Positions 20,376 through 31,519 of a stretch of DNA of 64,000 nucleotides are shown here, in pieces; position 1 is the first letter of the stretch; every line of letters begins with the position of its first letter. The notes beneath the pieces are model-generated. The model saw nothing but the letters and a program-made list of their open reading frames with translations, was not told where the DNA came from and did no database searches. The position numbers and the translations under genes were made by a program. Source of the stretch: Aradus depressus (lineage: Eukaryota > Arthropoda > Insecta > Hemiptera > Aradidae); the NCBI GenBank assembly GCA_963662175.1, contig OY759215.1:25223079-25287078 (forward strand), in the 5' to 3' direction.

Positions 20376-21270
20376 TGTGATTATGTAAATTGTAAAATAA
20401 AATTATAAATATAAAATTAAAACTATGTTTATTTAATTTTATTAATATAAAATTAATAAAATTAAATAAACAAATATAATACAATTTCCTGTAGAAATGA
20501 TATTTCTGATCTTTTACTAAATTTTGATTTCTACAGTAGTTTCTGAAAAGGGCCCTAAAAAAATATCAAAAGTTTAAGACGTGCAGTTTTGAAGAAAGTG
20601 CACTTAAATTTAAAAAAATTTTGATTTAACAAACTTTTCATTTGGATTTCTAAAGAGATGCCATATTGTTTTTCTAAATTTTTTCAATAATATTAAATCT
20701 AATCCAAAGGTTTTTTAATTATCTACTGGCCCAACAGGAAGAATGAATAGCATAGAATTACGAGAACAAATAATTGGGTTTATTTACTTAAATTACATAA
20801 TAAAATTAATAAGTAAAAGATAAAAAAAAAATCAAATTATCTACAAAAAGAAATCTTACAACCTAATTTTTACATTTATTTTTTAGTATCTTTTCTTTCT
20901 AAATACTGGCCATTCTTCAAATTCAAGTTATTTTAGGGTATAAATAAATTAAAGTACCTCCTTTGTGCATCTATTTCAACTAAAACTCCAATTAATCACA
21001 ATCTATTCACTACAACTTAGTTCTCTACACCTTAAGCCTAAAAACTCACTCCATCTCAACTCAGACCTTCCAACCTTCGACTCCTCTACACTCATTAAAA
21101 CAGCCGATGGTCATGTTTTGTTTTTTATTCATGGGTTGTTTTAAAACAAAATGCATTCATATAAATATTTACTAATTTAGTTACGTATTTGTTTTTTTTA
21201 TAGAAATAAATATAATTATGTAATTTTTATAATATTAATAATATGAATGTGTGAATTTTTATACATCACA
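20376..21270 (-). repeat. Solo LTR, older relative of the 25.7-kb element
   Basis: Begins TGTGAT and ends ATCACA, flanked by 4-bp ATAT duplications (20372-20375, 21271-21274). Shares TTTCCTGTAGAAAT, TTTGATTTCTACAGTAGTTT, TTTAAGACGTGCA and TAATCCAAAGGTTTTT with the LTRs at 25717 and 30122, but is clearly diverged. Strand assigned by similarity to those LTRs. Confidence 0.82.
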
Positions 21271-21393
21271 ATATATATATTTTTTTGTGGAATTGAACAA
21301 TAAAAAAATTAAGCGTTCCTTTGTAAGGATGTTGTGGGACGGGAGCTCTCAATGCATCTGTAATCATCAGTGGCACACCTCACCCGTATAGTG

Positions 21394-21655
21394 TGAAGTT
21401 ATATCGCCTATTACCAGAGCGCTCTTCCGTCACTAGTCAACATGTGCTCGATTCAACTATAGGAGTCATAAATTTTGCAGACCCTAAATTTGTATTCACC
21501 TAGGTTAGGGATCTTCAACGAATATCTGACATCGAACAGGCTCAATGACAATCGCTTAATGTCTAGCTTAAAAAACTAAGGGCCTCGGTTGGGTTTCGAA
21601 CCCGCGATCTCAAGCTCTGTTAGCAAGCTCGCTACCTCTGAGCTACCGGTGCCTT
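21394..21655 (-). repeat. SINE1 copy with head
   Basis: Reverse SINE1 with intact B box (GGGTTTCGAACCC at about 21590) and GAGCTACCGGTGCC head at 21655. Part of the duplicated block with 15945-16900. Confidence 0.85.
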
Positions 21656-22440
21656 CAAAAATGATTGATCCGCCCCTGGAAAATAGGGAATGGATTGTTC
21701 TTTGCTCATCGTGGTTGATAGATATCACCCACTGAACGCCCTGTAACTTGCCCTCAGGATGCTCAGAACAACTCATAATATTATTAATAACAGTTCCTCT
21801 TTATGGCGCACTTGAATGTTTAAGTTAAATCGCGATATAGTCTGTAGGCATACTGCTCGTCTTCGGAAACTATTGGGTTCTCCAGCTAATGAGCTACACT
21901 CTGGTGAAACATTATGTAACTAAATCATTTAAGATGGTAAGTTTTGTTTTTCCTTGATTCTCTTTCAGTTTTATTCGGACTACATAATCGGTCCAAATTC
22001 CATGTTCAGTTTTCATCGGAGGTTTCCCAATCCTATGATTTAGAAAATGAAGAAAAAACAACAAAAAAACGGTCATGTACTTCCCCAGTACGACTTAGTT
22101 ACGTTATTCTTCTCCCTCCCAAGTTAATCAACTGTTTGGATGAAACTCAATATTTGACTTGCTCAACATTTGAGTGGCTTCTGAATCCTCATACTAAATT
22201 TTGTTTGAGTATTTCTACTCTCATACCCCAACCCATCGACAGATTTCGCGGAAAATTAATTGCTGCCATCCTTATGGGATTTTCAATATACATATAAAAT
22301 TTCATTCGGGAATCATTGGGATTTTTGAGTCGAGTCCCTTTAATCCCTCTCTCTCTCTCTCTCTCTCTTTTTGAGCTATTTGGCTGAAAATCAATAGGCA
22401 AATCCTTAGAGGGTTACAGATACACCTTTCAATACACACA
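21656..22440 (-). repeat. SINE1 flank plus R1, duplicate of 16113-16900
   Basis: 21656-21985 matches 16113-16560. 22070-22440 is reversed R1 ending in a (CT)n run at 22346-22369. The 117-residue + frame at 21944 lies wholly in repeat. Confidence 0.75.
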
Positions 22441-22854
22441 CAGACATAATTTGTTGTTTAAATAAAAGTTTTGTCGGAAAAATGAATGTTAAATAATTGA
22501 ACTGAAGGCCACTAAGGTCATGGTTCTTTCCGAATATCGATGAAACATTTACCAAAGGATATTAGTTTTGCTGACTGCATTTTAAGAAGATGAAGTTTCC
22601 CCCCTCTCGTGGGGATCCCGCCCCTTCTCAATTCAAATAAAAGCCTTCTGTTACACCGTTCTTGTTTTATCTACATGAATAATAACTAAGCAATTTTAAT
22701 GTTTCTTCCCAAAACTCGCTCTCTCACAATGTTATATTAAATATAAAATTTTAACTATGAATAGTATAAAACGTTGTTCATGTAATGTCCTTAAATAAAT
22801 ATAAAGTAAAAAATAGGATGAAGTCGGAGCTGTTTGGCTGAAACTTCGGACTAA
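22440..22854. other. No gene seen
   Basis: AT-rich, no recognised repeat or open frame. Confidence 0.5.
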
Positions 22855-23528
22855 CAAGGAGAGGATACGATGTCGGGGTCGCGGGCTTTGATTAAACATT
22901 TTTTGTATGTTCTAGGTCAAAAATAAGAAGACGCTTGTCTCATCGTTCGTTCCAATGGGCCTTGGTTTGGTCGCAAAATATTTTTGAAAATGTTATTTTG
23001 GCCATTTTTCTTATTTTTTTCCTCGGCTTGTAATAGACCGAATGAGGAGTTCTCTGCGTCATTAGTGAAATGATTAAAAAATTTGAAAAAACACTTTTTC
23101 TAAGAGAAAATGGTCGGAGAAATTTTTTTGCATGAAAAATAATTATAATTCGTGTTTCCCATGTCGAAAAACCATTGAATACAGATTTTGGTTTAAATCA
23201 AAAATTATGGATTTTTGGATCGCAAATTTTCATGAGACCAGTTTTGTCTGTCAACTATAAACGCTTAATATCAACGCGAAAATATTTTTTTTGGAATTTG
23301 GGTAAAAAATAAAAAGAAAATTACGTAGAGAACTCCTCATTCGGTAAAACACACGCCGAGGAAAAAAATAACAAAAAATGGACAAAATGAAATTTTCAAA
23401 AACTTTTTGCGATCAAACCAAGGCCCATTGGAACAAACGATGAGACACGTTTCTTCTTATTTTTGACCAAGAACATGCAAAGGAAGTTTCATCAAAATCC
23501 GTGATCCCGACAACGTATCCTCTCCTTG
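22855..23528. mobile_element. Foldback MITE, PIF/Harbinger-like
   Basis: 674 bases with inverted repeats of about 200 bases at both ends (CAAGGAGAGGATACG outermost; CCAATGGGCCTTGGTTTG and CGAATGAGGAGTTCTCT further in). Flanked by TAA on each side (22852-22854, 23529-23531), the 3-bp TWA-type duplication of PIF/Harbinger. No transposase frame. Confidence 0.8.
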
Positions 23529-23531
23529 TAA

Positions 23532-23950
23532 GTTAAAGCGGACCGAAATGGTGGCGAGCGGCAAAAATAAAGAAATATTAAACTAAATACATTTTTAGGT
23601 CGTTGAATAGAATATATTCCCAGAAAACCTGAGAACCTCAAAGAACATTTATATTGAATTACGTTCTACACTATTTATGATTCCAGGGCCAATATTATTT
23701 TTAAATAAATAATATACATAGAAAACTAACACAAACACACACTCGAACTATCACAATTATACCCACTACTGAACAGACGTACGCAACTTAGACACTCATG
23801 CTGCACACTACTCTACCCAGCAAAACTCGCCTAAACAAATTTCTAAGGTTTGAAAGAGACCCTCGTTGTCAAGCTGCCCTGATCAGAAAATCTCTATTAA
23901 CTGCTGATATAATGTATATTTCGACACAATTTAGAATTAATTATAGTTTC
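23532..23950. other. No gene seen
   Basis: Unclassified AT-rich sequence; 23720-23870 is rich in CACA and ACTC motifs. Confidence 0.45.
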
Positions 23951-23984
23951 AGCATATTTTAATGATAATTTAAAGATTGAAGAT

Positions 23985-24227
23985 GTTAGCTGGATATTTA
24001 AAATAAAAACGGAGTTATTAAATTTGAATTATAAAAGGATCAACAAATATGTTCATTGTGTGCTACAGATGAAGTAGAATCGGTTTTTCATTTTATGTGC
24101 AGTTGTCCGGCCTTGCGGAAATATAGGATTATATATTTTGGTCATGATTATTTGTCAAAATGTGAATTGTTGCTGTATTTGAATGGTGAAAGCTGGTCTG
24201 TTGTTCTGAAGTATTGTAAGGACTAAT
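23985..24227 (+). pseudogene. LINE ORF2 C-terminal remnant
   Basis: A + frame from 24053 reads CSLCATDEVESVFHFMCSCP followed by ALRKYR and stops at 24227. This is the CxxC...H...C zinc-knuckle-like motif near the end of Jockey/CR1-type ORF2. The part upstream (ELLNLNYKRINK) is in another frame, so there is at least one frameshift. Downstream to about 24520 is a plausible 3' UTR ending AATAAAGACATTTATTTATT and a TTA-rich tail. Confidence 0.7.
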
Positions 24228-24543
24228 TAATCTAAAGTAGAAAATTATGAGTGGAGTATTTCAAAAATATTATTTTTTGTATTTAAAATGTAAAGGCAGG
24301 CATTATTTTTATTTTTATTTATTTACTTTCTTATTTTTAAATTATGCTACTTGAATCGTTTGTTATATATAGAAAATAAAGTAAAAATAATAGCCTTTGA
24401 ACTTCTCCCGATGGTATGTACCAGGGGTATCTGTCAAAATGTTATCCATATTTTTGAATTGTATTTGTATTTTTTGCAAAGTAATAAAGACATTTATTTA
24501 TTATATTATTATTATAGTTTCAGAGAGAGAGAGAGAGAGAGTG

Positions 24544-24640
24544 TTAGCGAAAACGTAATCCATTAATTCTTACTGGGGAAGTATTTTGCAAGGGATTTAA
24601 CGACGACTTTTTTACTTCTGTTTTCCACCAATCAGTCTCC
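24544..24640 (+). repeat. R1 tail fragment
   Basis: GCGAAAACGTAATCCATTAATTC and CTGGGGAAGTATTTTGC match the R1 3' end. A (GA)n run precedes it (24521-24541). Confidence 0.75.
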
Positions 24641-24985
24641 TACTGTCCTCAGATTCTATGAGAGAATCGTCTCTGGATTGCAACAAAAATTGTGTTCCAC
24701 CGCTGCCTTCTATACTCGCATCTCAGCAGCCAAACCTTTCGATGTAGTGTGGCTCTGAGTTCTAATCTGCAATTTGAATCTTCTTGGTCTTCCCTTCAAC
24801 ATCTATCACATCCTCGTCTCTTTTGTGGAAGCTAGGTCATTCATCTTGAAGATCAACAACAGTGCCTCTAACCCTCGCCAAATTAGACCTGGAATCACCC
24901 AAGGATCCTTTCTCGGTCCAGCTTTGTTGAACATATTTTTTTCCTACTTCATTGCCCAGTTTTCTAATGATGGTTGCATGTGACC
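24640..24985 (+). pseudogene. LINE reverse-transcriptase fragment (Jockey-like)
   Basis: One frame reads AAKPFDVVWL (RT motif A region, with the F-D and W of FDxVW), a stop, then LLGLPFNIYHILVSF and RPGITQGSFLGPALLNIFF, the motif B region (usual form GVPQGSVLGPxLxNIF). The catalytic YADD box is not found. 5' and 3' truncated and interrupted by a stop: a fossil. Confidence 0.75.
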
Positions 24986-25420
24986 AAAACCTATCCATTT
25001 TCAGCCAAATAAGTCGAAGGGGAGAGGCTTAACTCACAAACATTTGAGCCCATGGTTGTAAATGTTCTGACACCTCAAGGATGTACCCACCCATACAATT
25101 TAGGACACCCAAACAATAACTATGAGAGACCACCTGTTTCATATACACGTATTTCTACGTAACATTTTTATGTGAGTATAGAGTAACATTCCATGATGTC
25201 AGCTGTTAGAAAGAATGTCATTAATATACTATTGGCCTATTAACATGTATAGAATGACAGAGCTCGCCTTCATTACTGCCCTCTCAATGACCGCTTTTAT
25301 ATCGAAGTCAGGTTTTTTTTTATAATCAGATAACTCCCAGACCCTTTCTTGGCTCAACCTTTCTTCACACCTAATACAATTAAAAAGATTTATCATCTGT
25401 TAACATTCCATTTTTTTTTT
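24986..25420. other. Weak R1 traces, no gene
   Basis: 24998-25060 resembles an R1 module (TTTTCAGCCAAATAAG, GGCTTAACTC); the rest is unclassified. Confidence 0.45.
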
Positions 25421-25716
25421 TTACTTCCCCAGGTATAGGGGAAGTTATGTAATCGGTCAAAAATTCGATGCGGAGTTTTCAACGGAATTTCATGTTTTTC
25501 AACCTCCAGACTCCAAATATGAAAAAAAAAGTTGTCTGTCTATGAACACGATAACACCCGATAGAGTGAATGTATCAACTCGAAATTTTATATGTTAATT
25601 CTGAATCCCATTATGACAACACAGCTATCGATTTTCAGCCAAATCAGCCAAAGGGAAGCCGGGATTGGGGGAGAGGTTTAACTCAAAAACTCTGAAACTG
25701 CTGTTATAATAAATAC
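25421..25716 (+). repeat. R1 full-length copy, left part
   Basis: Starts TACTTCCCCAGGTATAGGGG (hairpin head), continues CGGAATTTCATGTTTTTC and GATAGAGTGAATGTATC, and is cut at 25716 by the LTR element. It resumes at 30921. Joined length would be about 735 bases, the best guide to a complete R1. Confidence 0.9.
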
Positions 25717-26511
25717 TGTGATAATAACTTGTTTGCTACCACATTTCCTGTAGAAATTTGATTTCTTTTGTTTATTTAAATTTTGATTTCTACAGTAGTT
25801 TGTCGAAAATTGCCCTAAAAAAAAATATTATCAATAATTTAAGACGTGCAATTTTTAAGAAAGTACACGTATACAACGAAATAAAATTCAATTAAACAAA
25901 CTTTACACTTGGATTCACAAGGAGATACCAATTTTTAAATAATTTTAAATAATATTAATTTCTAATCCAAAGGTTTTTCAAATGATACTACTGGGACAAC
26001 AGGGAAGATGAATAGGATAGAATTTGAAGAGGACAAATATTTGGGTTATTTGTTTTATTTGCACATTCTAATAAAAACAACTAAACATTGAACAAAGCAA
26101 AAGAAAAACAAAGCAACAAAATCATTTAACTAAATACTTAAAAACTATTATTATTTTTATTTGGGCATATTGAAAAATATATATTATTAATTGTACCTTC
26201 TCGACGCCTCTACCACACAAACCATACCCCGTCAACTCTTCACACTTTAATTCCACCCCAGTCAACTTTCATCTAATTGTTCAACTTCATTTTATTTAAA
26301 AATATCAAAACCACATGCACCGTTTAAGAGCTAGCTCACGACTCCATTACATTTAACACTATTTCACAGCTGTTTTTTATATGTTTTCTTGTTTTGTTTC
26401 TCAAACACCTTGATATATATCTAATATATATATGATATTAGATTATAATAAAAAAAATTACTTTTTATTCATAAAATATTCATTAAAAAATGTTCCGTAG
26501 TGTACATCACA
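25717..26511 (-). repeat. 3' LTR
   Basis: 795 bases, TG...CA ends extended to TGTGAT/ATCACA. Contains CTGTAGAAAT and ATTTCTACAG, an internal inverted pair shared with the solo LTR at 20376. Confidence 0.93.
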
Positions 26512-26531
26512 TTTGCCTTTTCCTTCTTTTT

Positions 26532-28661
26532 AAAAAAAAATGTTTGTTCACAAAATTTTTTTTTTTTTTTTTTTTTTATAAGTTCTTTCAGATTTAATTT
26601 CTTCCTATATACAGGTTGATTAACTTCTTCCTCGAATCCACATGATAAGCTTCCTCCTTCAATACACAGATGGATTAACGTCTTCCTCCAATACACAGGT
26701 AGATTAGCTTCCTCCTATAACGCACATGTTGGCTGGCTCCTTGGTGTCTTCAACTCATTGATCAACGATGTATCGAAGTCTCTCTCTCACTTACACTCAC
26801 TGATTTATTTTTATTTTTTATATGCCCAATTCGACGCTCTTTTTATACATATATGCCCATTTTTTTTTTTTTTTTTTATTACTATTTACAATTATTAAAC
26901 TTATATATATACGTACCTAATTTCTAATAAACAAAAACAAATATTAATCTAAAAAAATTACAATTAATCCTTAACCTAAAGAAAATGTTAACTTAAATTT
27001 ATAAAAATTGGAACTAATTGAACATAAAAAAAATATAATACTAAATTTTTACATATTTACAGGATCAGTCATAGTCATGAAATTAAGTTTGGAAATAATC
27101 AAGTTGGATGCAGATTTAAGAAATTGCCAATTATTTTACTTTCCGCCTTTACCATCAATATACAATTGTATGTATTCAAAATAATTATATAAAAAGATTG
27201 TATATAAAAAAATTTACTTGAAATAAAAATTAAATAAATCCTTCGGTTTTACTTCATCACACTTCCAAAATATTACTAAACAATCAAAATTAGGCCTCAC
27301 GCCGGGTAATAAGGAATACAAATTTAATATATTTAATATATATATAGTACTTGTCTTTTGAGGTATTAAATTCTTTGAGACGTCCTTCATACTTCCTAAC
27401 TAAAAAAAATGTATCTCACATTTATGTTTACTTCAACTTCCTTCTCTACTAATAACTCCCTAATAATAATAACTTCATCGTTGACTTAGCAAAAATACGG
27501 TTCCTCCTATCTCAGGTAGGCAACCAACACTACATCATAAATCTCCTATATATCGCTAGTTCTTTTTAGTCGACATACAAAAATCATCTTCCACGTAGAA
27601 AAAAAATATATATCTCCAATATATCGCTAGTTCTTTCTAGTCGACACACAAAAAAATCATCTCCCACAGATCAAAAAAATATATATCTCTAATTAATCAC
27701 TATCTCTTACTAGGATTAAAAATAATATCTCCCAAAACAAATCAATATAATCCCGACGTCTAAAAGAATGTCATCAGCAATTAATTCAAAACTTCTCTAA
27801 TTAATATTACCCTTTGTTTGTTCCTATTCCTAAAGTTATATAATTTGCTCCTACAACTCTTCCCATCTACTCTCTCTATTAAACAAATTTACGTAGAAAA
27901 ACATGTTACTCAGAATAATAAATGAAATTGTCTAAATAATAGAATTTATAATAACAAAAATTTAATAACCTATGCATACATACAATTTATAAAATATATT
28001 ATCCTTTCAAGGCTTCTATACATTTTCGTTCGTCTTTCTAATTTATAATATTATAATGATTTAGTCACGTCCGGTATCCTAGCTGAACAGTTCCGAAACA
28101 GAAAATCTGTCCCCTTGACTCGGCCTCAGGAAGTTCGTCATGTCTCCAAAGAGATCTAGGCATCTCTCAGCCTGCTGATTTTATCTTTCTAACATTTGTA
28201 ATTAAAAAATATAATAAAAAAAAAAATCTATCTTCTTCCATATTATGTTCGTTCAAAATCAATCAGTTATATGTATATGTTTTAATTTTCAATAATATCA
28301 TTATTAACATGTAAGTCTCAAATAAATAATTTGTATATGTTAAATTTGGATGACTAATCCCTAAATATAATCTTAGATTAATTTTTTATACTGATCCTAA
28401 TATCTAATCTAATCCTAAAAAAAATGTAAATCCTAATTAATTTAAACGCAGAACTATACCAAAATTCGTCCATACTCTTCATATACCAAAATTCTCTCAT
28501 TCAAAAAATAAATGTATCATCCATACTATTATATTAGTCCATGATCACTTCGTCATATTTTAAATTAATCCTAATTCTGTCATGTTAGTCTGTCAGTCAT
28601 TTCCTCAAACTCATCCGAGTTGCAAAAAAAATAGGTTCACTATAAAAAGTGGCTAATGCAA
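26532..28661. other. Non-coding interior of the LTR element
   Basis: About 2.1 kb of very AT-rich sequence where pol would be expected; no frame longer than about 75 residues and no RT or integrase motif. 27540-27720 holds three ~65-70-base imperfect repeats around ATATCGCTAGTTCTTT. Confidence 0.75.
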
Positions 28662-29864
28662 TTATATTGCAAAGCCCAAATTTAATTTTATCTTTTTCCG
28701 GATGCCCCGGCGAATTATGTCTTTAAAAATCCCCTCCCCCTTCTCTAAATATTTGTTCAGTGTTAATTTTGTCCTTAATACCTGTTTGAATGCTTTTACT
28801 CTCTTTTTAAAATTGTTCTTATAACTTTTATTAGCCTCCTTTCTATTTCCAGTTTGTCTGTAAGTTTTAACTATATTTTCTTTAAAATTAAAATTTGTCT
28901 TTTGTTTGTTGTCCTCAGTCTGTTCGTTTGTTTTGTCTAATAACATCAAAATGTTCCTTTCACTCTGTCCATCCACATCAATATTAATCATATTTTCTTG
29001 AATTTCACTTAATTCTAATTTTTCTACATTTTGACTCTCTTCCTCCACATCTTTCTCTAAAATTTGGGTCTGTTCCTCCCCACTGTTATTCTCTGTTCCT
29101 TCTACCTCATCAACTTGTGACTGACTGTCAATAATAAGAACCTCTTTTTCTACTTCAGAATTCCCTTCATCCAACTTGTTAATTTTTTGAATAAAGTGCT
29201 TTTCTAAGTTTTCTCCTGCTTTATTTATCCTACTTTCAACTCTTTCATTTTCTATTTGAATTTTCTCTAATTGGTTCATCAAATTGTCCACCTTTTTATT
29301 TAATTTAACTTCTAAATTTTTAATGTCGCTCCTTAAGTTTGTCTCTAATTTTCCTAATTTTTCCCCCATTTCCCTTTTTAAATTTGTCTCTAAATTTCCT
29401 AATTTATTACTTTGCTCTTCCATTTTTTGATTCATATCCCCCATTTCCCTTTTTAAATTTGTCTCTAAATTTCCTAATTTATTACTTTGCTCTTCCATTT
29501 TTTGATTCATATCCCCCATTTCCCTTTTTAAATTTGTCTCTAAATTTCCTAATTTATTACTTTGCTCTTCCATTTTTTGATTGATATTTCCAATATCCCC
29601 CCTTAAATTTCCCATATCCCCAGTTAACTTTGTCAACACAACACGGAGCCATTCCATATCAGGAGCAGCAATGCCCTCTTTTTCTTTATCTTTATTTACC
29701 CCCTCCCCTTGCGACTCCTCACCTGTACCCTGCATGGACTCCATTGCGGCTGGAGTCTCCCTTTCTCTATCTTCCGATAACTCCATATCGGATCTTTCCT
29801 CCGAACTTGACCCTTCCTCTCTACTTTCCTCCTCTAATCTCGCTTGTCCTCTGGTAATTGGCAT
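28662..29864 (-). CDS. Gag-like coiled-coil protein of the LTR element
   Basis: 400 residues, the only long non-repetitive ORF in the window. The start is MPITRGQA, a form seen at the head of some insect gag proteins. Residues 10-65 are acidic and Ser-rich. Residues 75-235 are a strong coiled-coil candidate with three 25-residue repeats (96-170; KMEEQSNKLGNLETNLKREM per unit). 235-300 is acidic, and 330-400 is Lys-rich and basic. There is no CCHC knuckle and no clear capsid fold. It lies 257 bases inside the 5' LTR, where gag belongs. The basic C-terminus might derive from another part of the polyprotein by deletion. Function inferred from position. Confidence 0.7.
   Translation of the reverse strand: MPITRGQARLEEESREEGSSSEERSDMELSEDRERETPAAMESMQGTGEESQGEGVNKDKEKEGIAAPDMEWLRVVLTKLTGDMGNLRGDIGNINQKMEEQSNKLGNLETNLKREMGDMNQKMEEQSNKLGNLETNLKREMGDMNQKMEEQSNKLGNLETNLKREMGEKLGKLETNLRSDIKNLEVKLNKKVDNLMNQLEKIQIENERVESRINKAGENLEKHFIQKINKLDEGNSEVEKEVLIIDSQSQVDEVEGTENNSGEEQTQILEKDVEEESQNVEKLELSEIQENMINIDVDGQSERNILMLLDKTNEQTEDNKQKTNFNFKENIVKTYRQTGNRKEANKSYKNNFKKRVKAFKQVLRTKLTLNKYLEKGEGIFKDIIRRGIRKKIKLNLGFAI
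29364..29588. repeat. 75-bp x 3 repeat inside the gag-like ORF
   Basis: Three almost identical 75-base units on + (ATTTCCCTTTTTAAATTTG). The length is a multiple of 3 so the frame is kept; the mirrored + open frames here are shadows. Confidence 0.92.
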
Positions 29865-30121
29865 TTTCTTACTTTACTAAATATATAATTACTAAACAAA
29901 AACAATGTTATATAAAATAGTAACCTTCTTTTGAAGTTGGCAAAAAAAAATTATTTCTCAAAATTAAATGTAACCCTTATTTGTCTCTATTCTATCCTTT
30001 TCATCTTTTTCAACCTGTTTCCCTACTTTAATTAATATAAAAAAAAATTCTCCCATCAAGGTTTTGCCAAAATATGATGGGGCTTTGTGGCGAAAATCGT
30101 CCCCACAAGGGATGCCAAAAA

Positions 30122-30916
30122 TGTGATAATAACTTGTTTGCTACCACATTTCCTGTAGAAATTTGATTTCTTTTGTTTATTTAAATTTTGATTTCTACAG
30201 TAGTTTGTCGAAAATTGCCCTAAAAAAAAATATTATCAATAATTTAAGACGTGCAATTTTTAAGAAAGTACACGTATACAACGAAATAAAATTCAATTAA
30301 ACAAACTTTACACTTGGATTCACAAGGAGATACCAATTTTTAAATAATTTTAAATAATATTAATTTCTAATCCAAAGGTTTTTCAAATGATACTACTGGG
30401 ACAACAGGGAAGATGAATAGGATAGAATTTGAAGAGGACAAATATTTGGGTTATTTGTTTTATTTGCACATTCTAATAAAAACAACTAAACATTGAACAA
30501 AGCAAAAGAAAAACAAAGCAACAAAATCATTTAACTAAATACTTAAAAACTATTTCTTTTTTTATTTGGGCATATTGAAAAATATATATTATTAATTGTA
30601 CCTTCTCGACGCCTCTACCACACAAACCATACCCCGTCAACTCTTCACACTTTAATTCCACCCCAGTCAACTTTCATCTAATTGTTCAACTTCATTTTAT
30701 TTAAAAATATCAAAACCACATGCACCGTTTAAGAGCTAGCTCACGACTCCATTACATTTAACACTATTTCACAGCTGTTTTTTATATGTTTTCTTGTTTT
30801 GTTTCTCAAACACCTTGATATATATCTAATATATATATGATATTAGATTATAATAAAAAAAATTACTTTTTATTCATAAAATATTCATTAAAAAATGTTC
30901 CGTAGTGTACATCACA
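30122..30916 (-). repeat. 5' LTR
   Basis: 795 bases, differs from the 3' LTR only around 30555 (CTATTTCTTTTTTT against CTATTATTATTTTT). The near identity indicates a recent insertion. Confidence 0.93.
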
Positions 30917-30920
30917 ATAC

Positions 30921-31360
30921 ATACACACAAAATTTCATATGTGATTTCAAAACTACATAAGGACGACACTCATTAATTTTGAGTGGAACCGGTAGAATGG
31001 AAGGGGGATTCAGATTAGGGCTCAACTCAAAAACCCCAATAACTGCCGATGTAATGAACCTATCGACATGAAATTTCATATGTGAAGTCAAAACCCAATG
31101 AGGACATAACCTGTTAAATTTCTGCAGTATCGACTGAAGGGAAGGGGGAAATTCAGGGAAGGGGGTCAATTCAAAAACCCTAATAACTCGATGTAATTAA
31201 TTTATCGATACAAAATTTAGTATGAGGATAGAGGACCTTATGTAAGTTAAATATTGTATATTGGCGCAAACGGTCGACTGATTTTGAAGGGGAGCAAAAG
31301 CCTAATTGATTAATGCTGTGCAAGTACATTCATAGTATTTCGCTGACGCTTTTTTCGGTT
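30921..31360 (+). repeat. R1 full-length copy, right part
   Basis: Continues the R1 copy broken at 25716 (CACACAAAATTTCATATGTG), through two modules, to GTGCAAGTACATTC and GACGCTTTTTT. Confidence 0.9.
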
Positions 31361-31519
31361 TATTTTTTATTTTTTTTCGTTGACGGGTTTTTCTTTATTT
31401 TTAATTTATTTATTTTATTTGTTAATAAATATTATATCAATGAGTAGGTACATCGTTCCCCTGGTGAAGGTGAAGGTAAGGGGAATAGATTAATTAAGGC
31501 TGGCACTAATGATACCCAA

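Larger units (their letters stand above)
25717..30916 (-). mobile_element. Non-autonomous LTR retrotransposon, 5.2 kb
   Basis: Two 795-base LTRs (25717-26511 and 30122-30916), nearly identical (three clustered differences by eye), start TGTGAT and end ATCACA. A 4-bp duplication ATAC flanks the element (25713-25716, 30917-30920). Orientation is minus: a purine tract AAAAAGAAGGAAAAGGCAAA precedes the 3' LTR (26512-26531), and a primer-site-like TGGCATCCCTTGTGGGG follows the 5' LTR on minus. The 3.6-kb interior has only a gag-like ORF; no protease, RT or integrase. TSD length fits Ty3/gypsy, but the superfamily is unproven. Confidence 0.93.
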
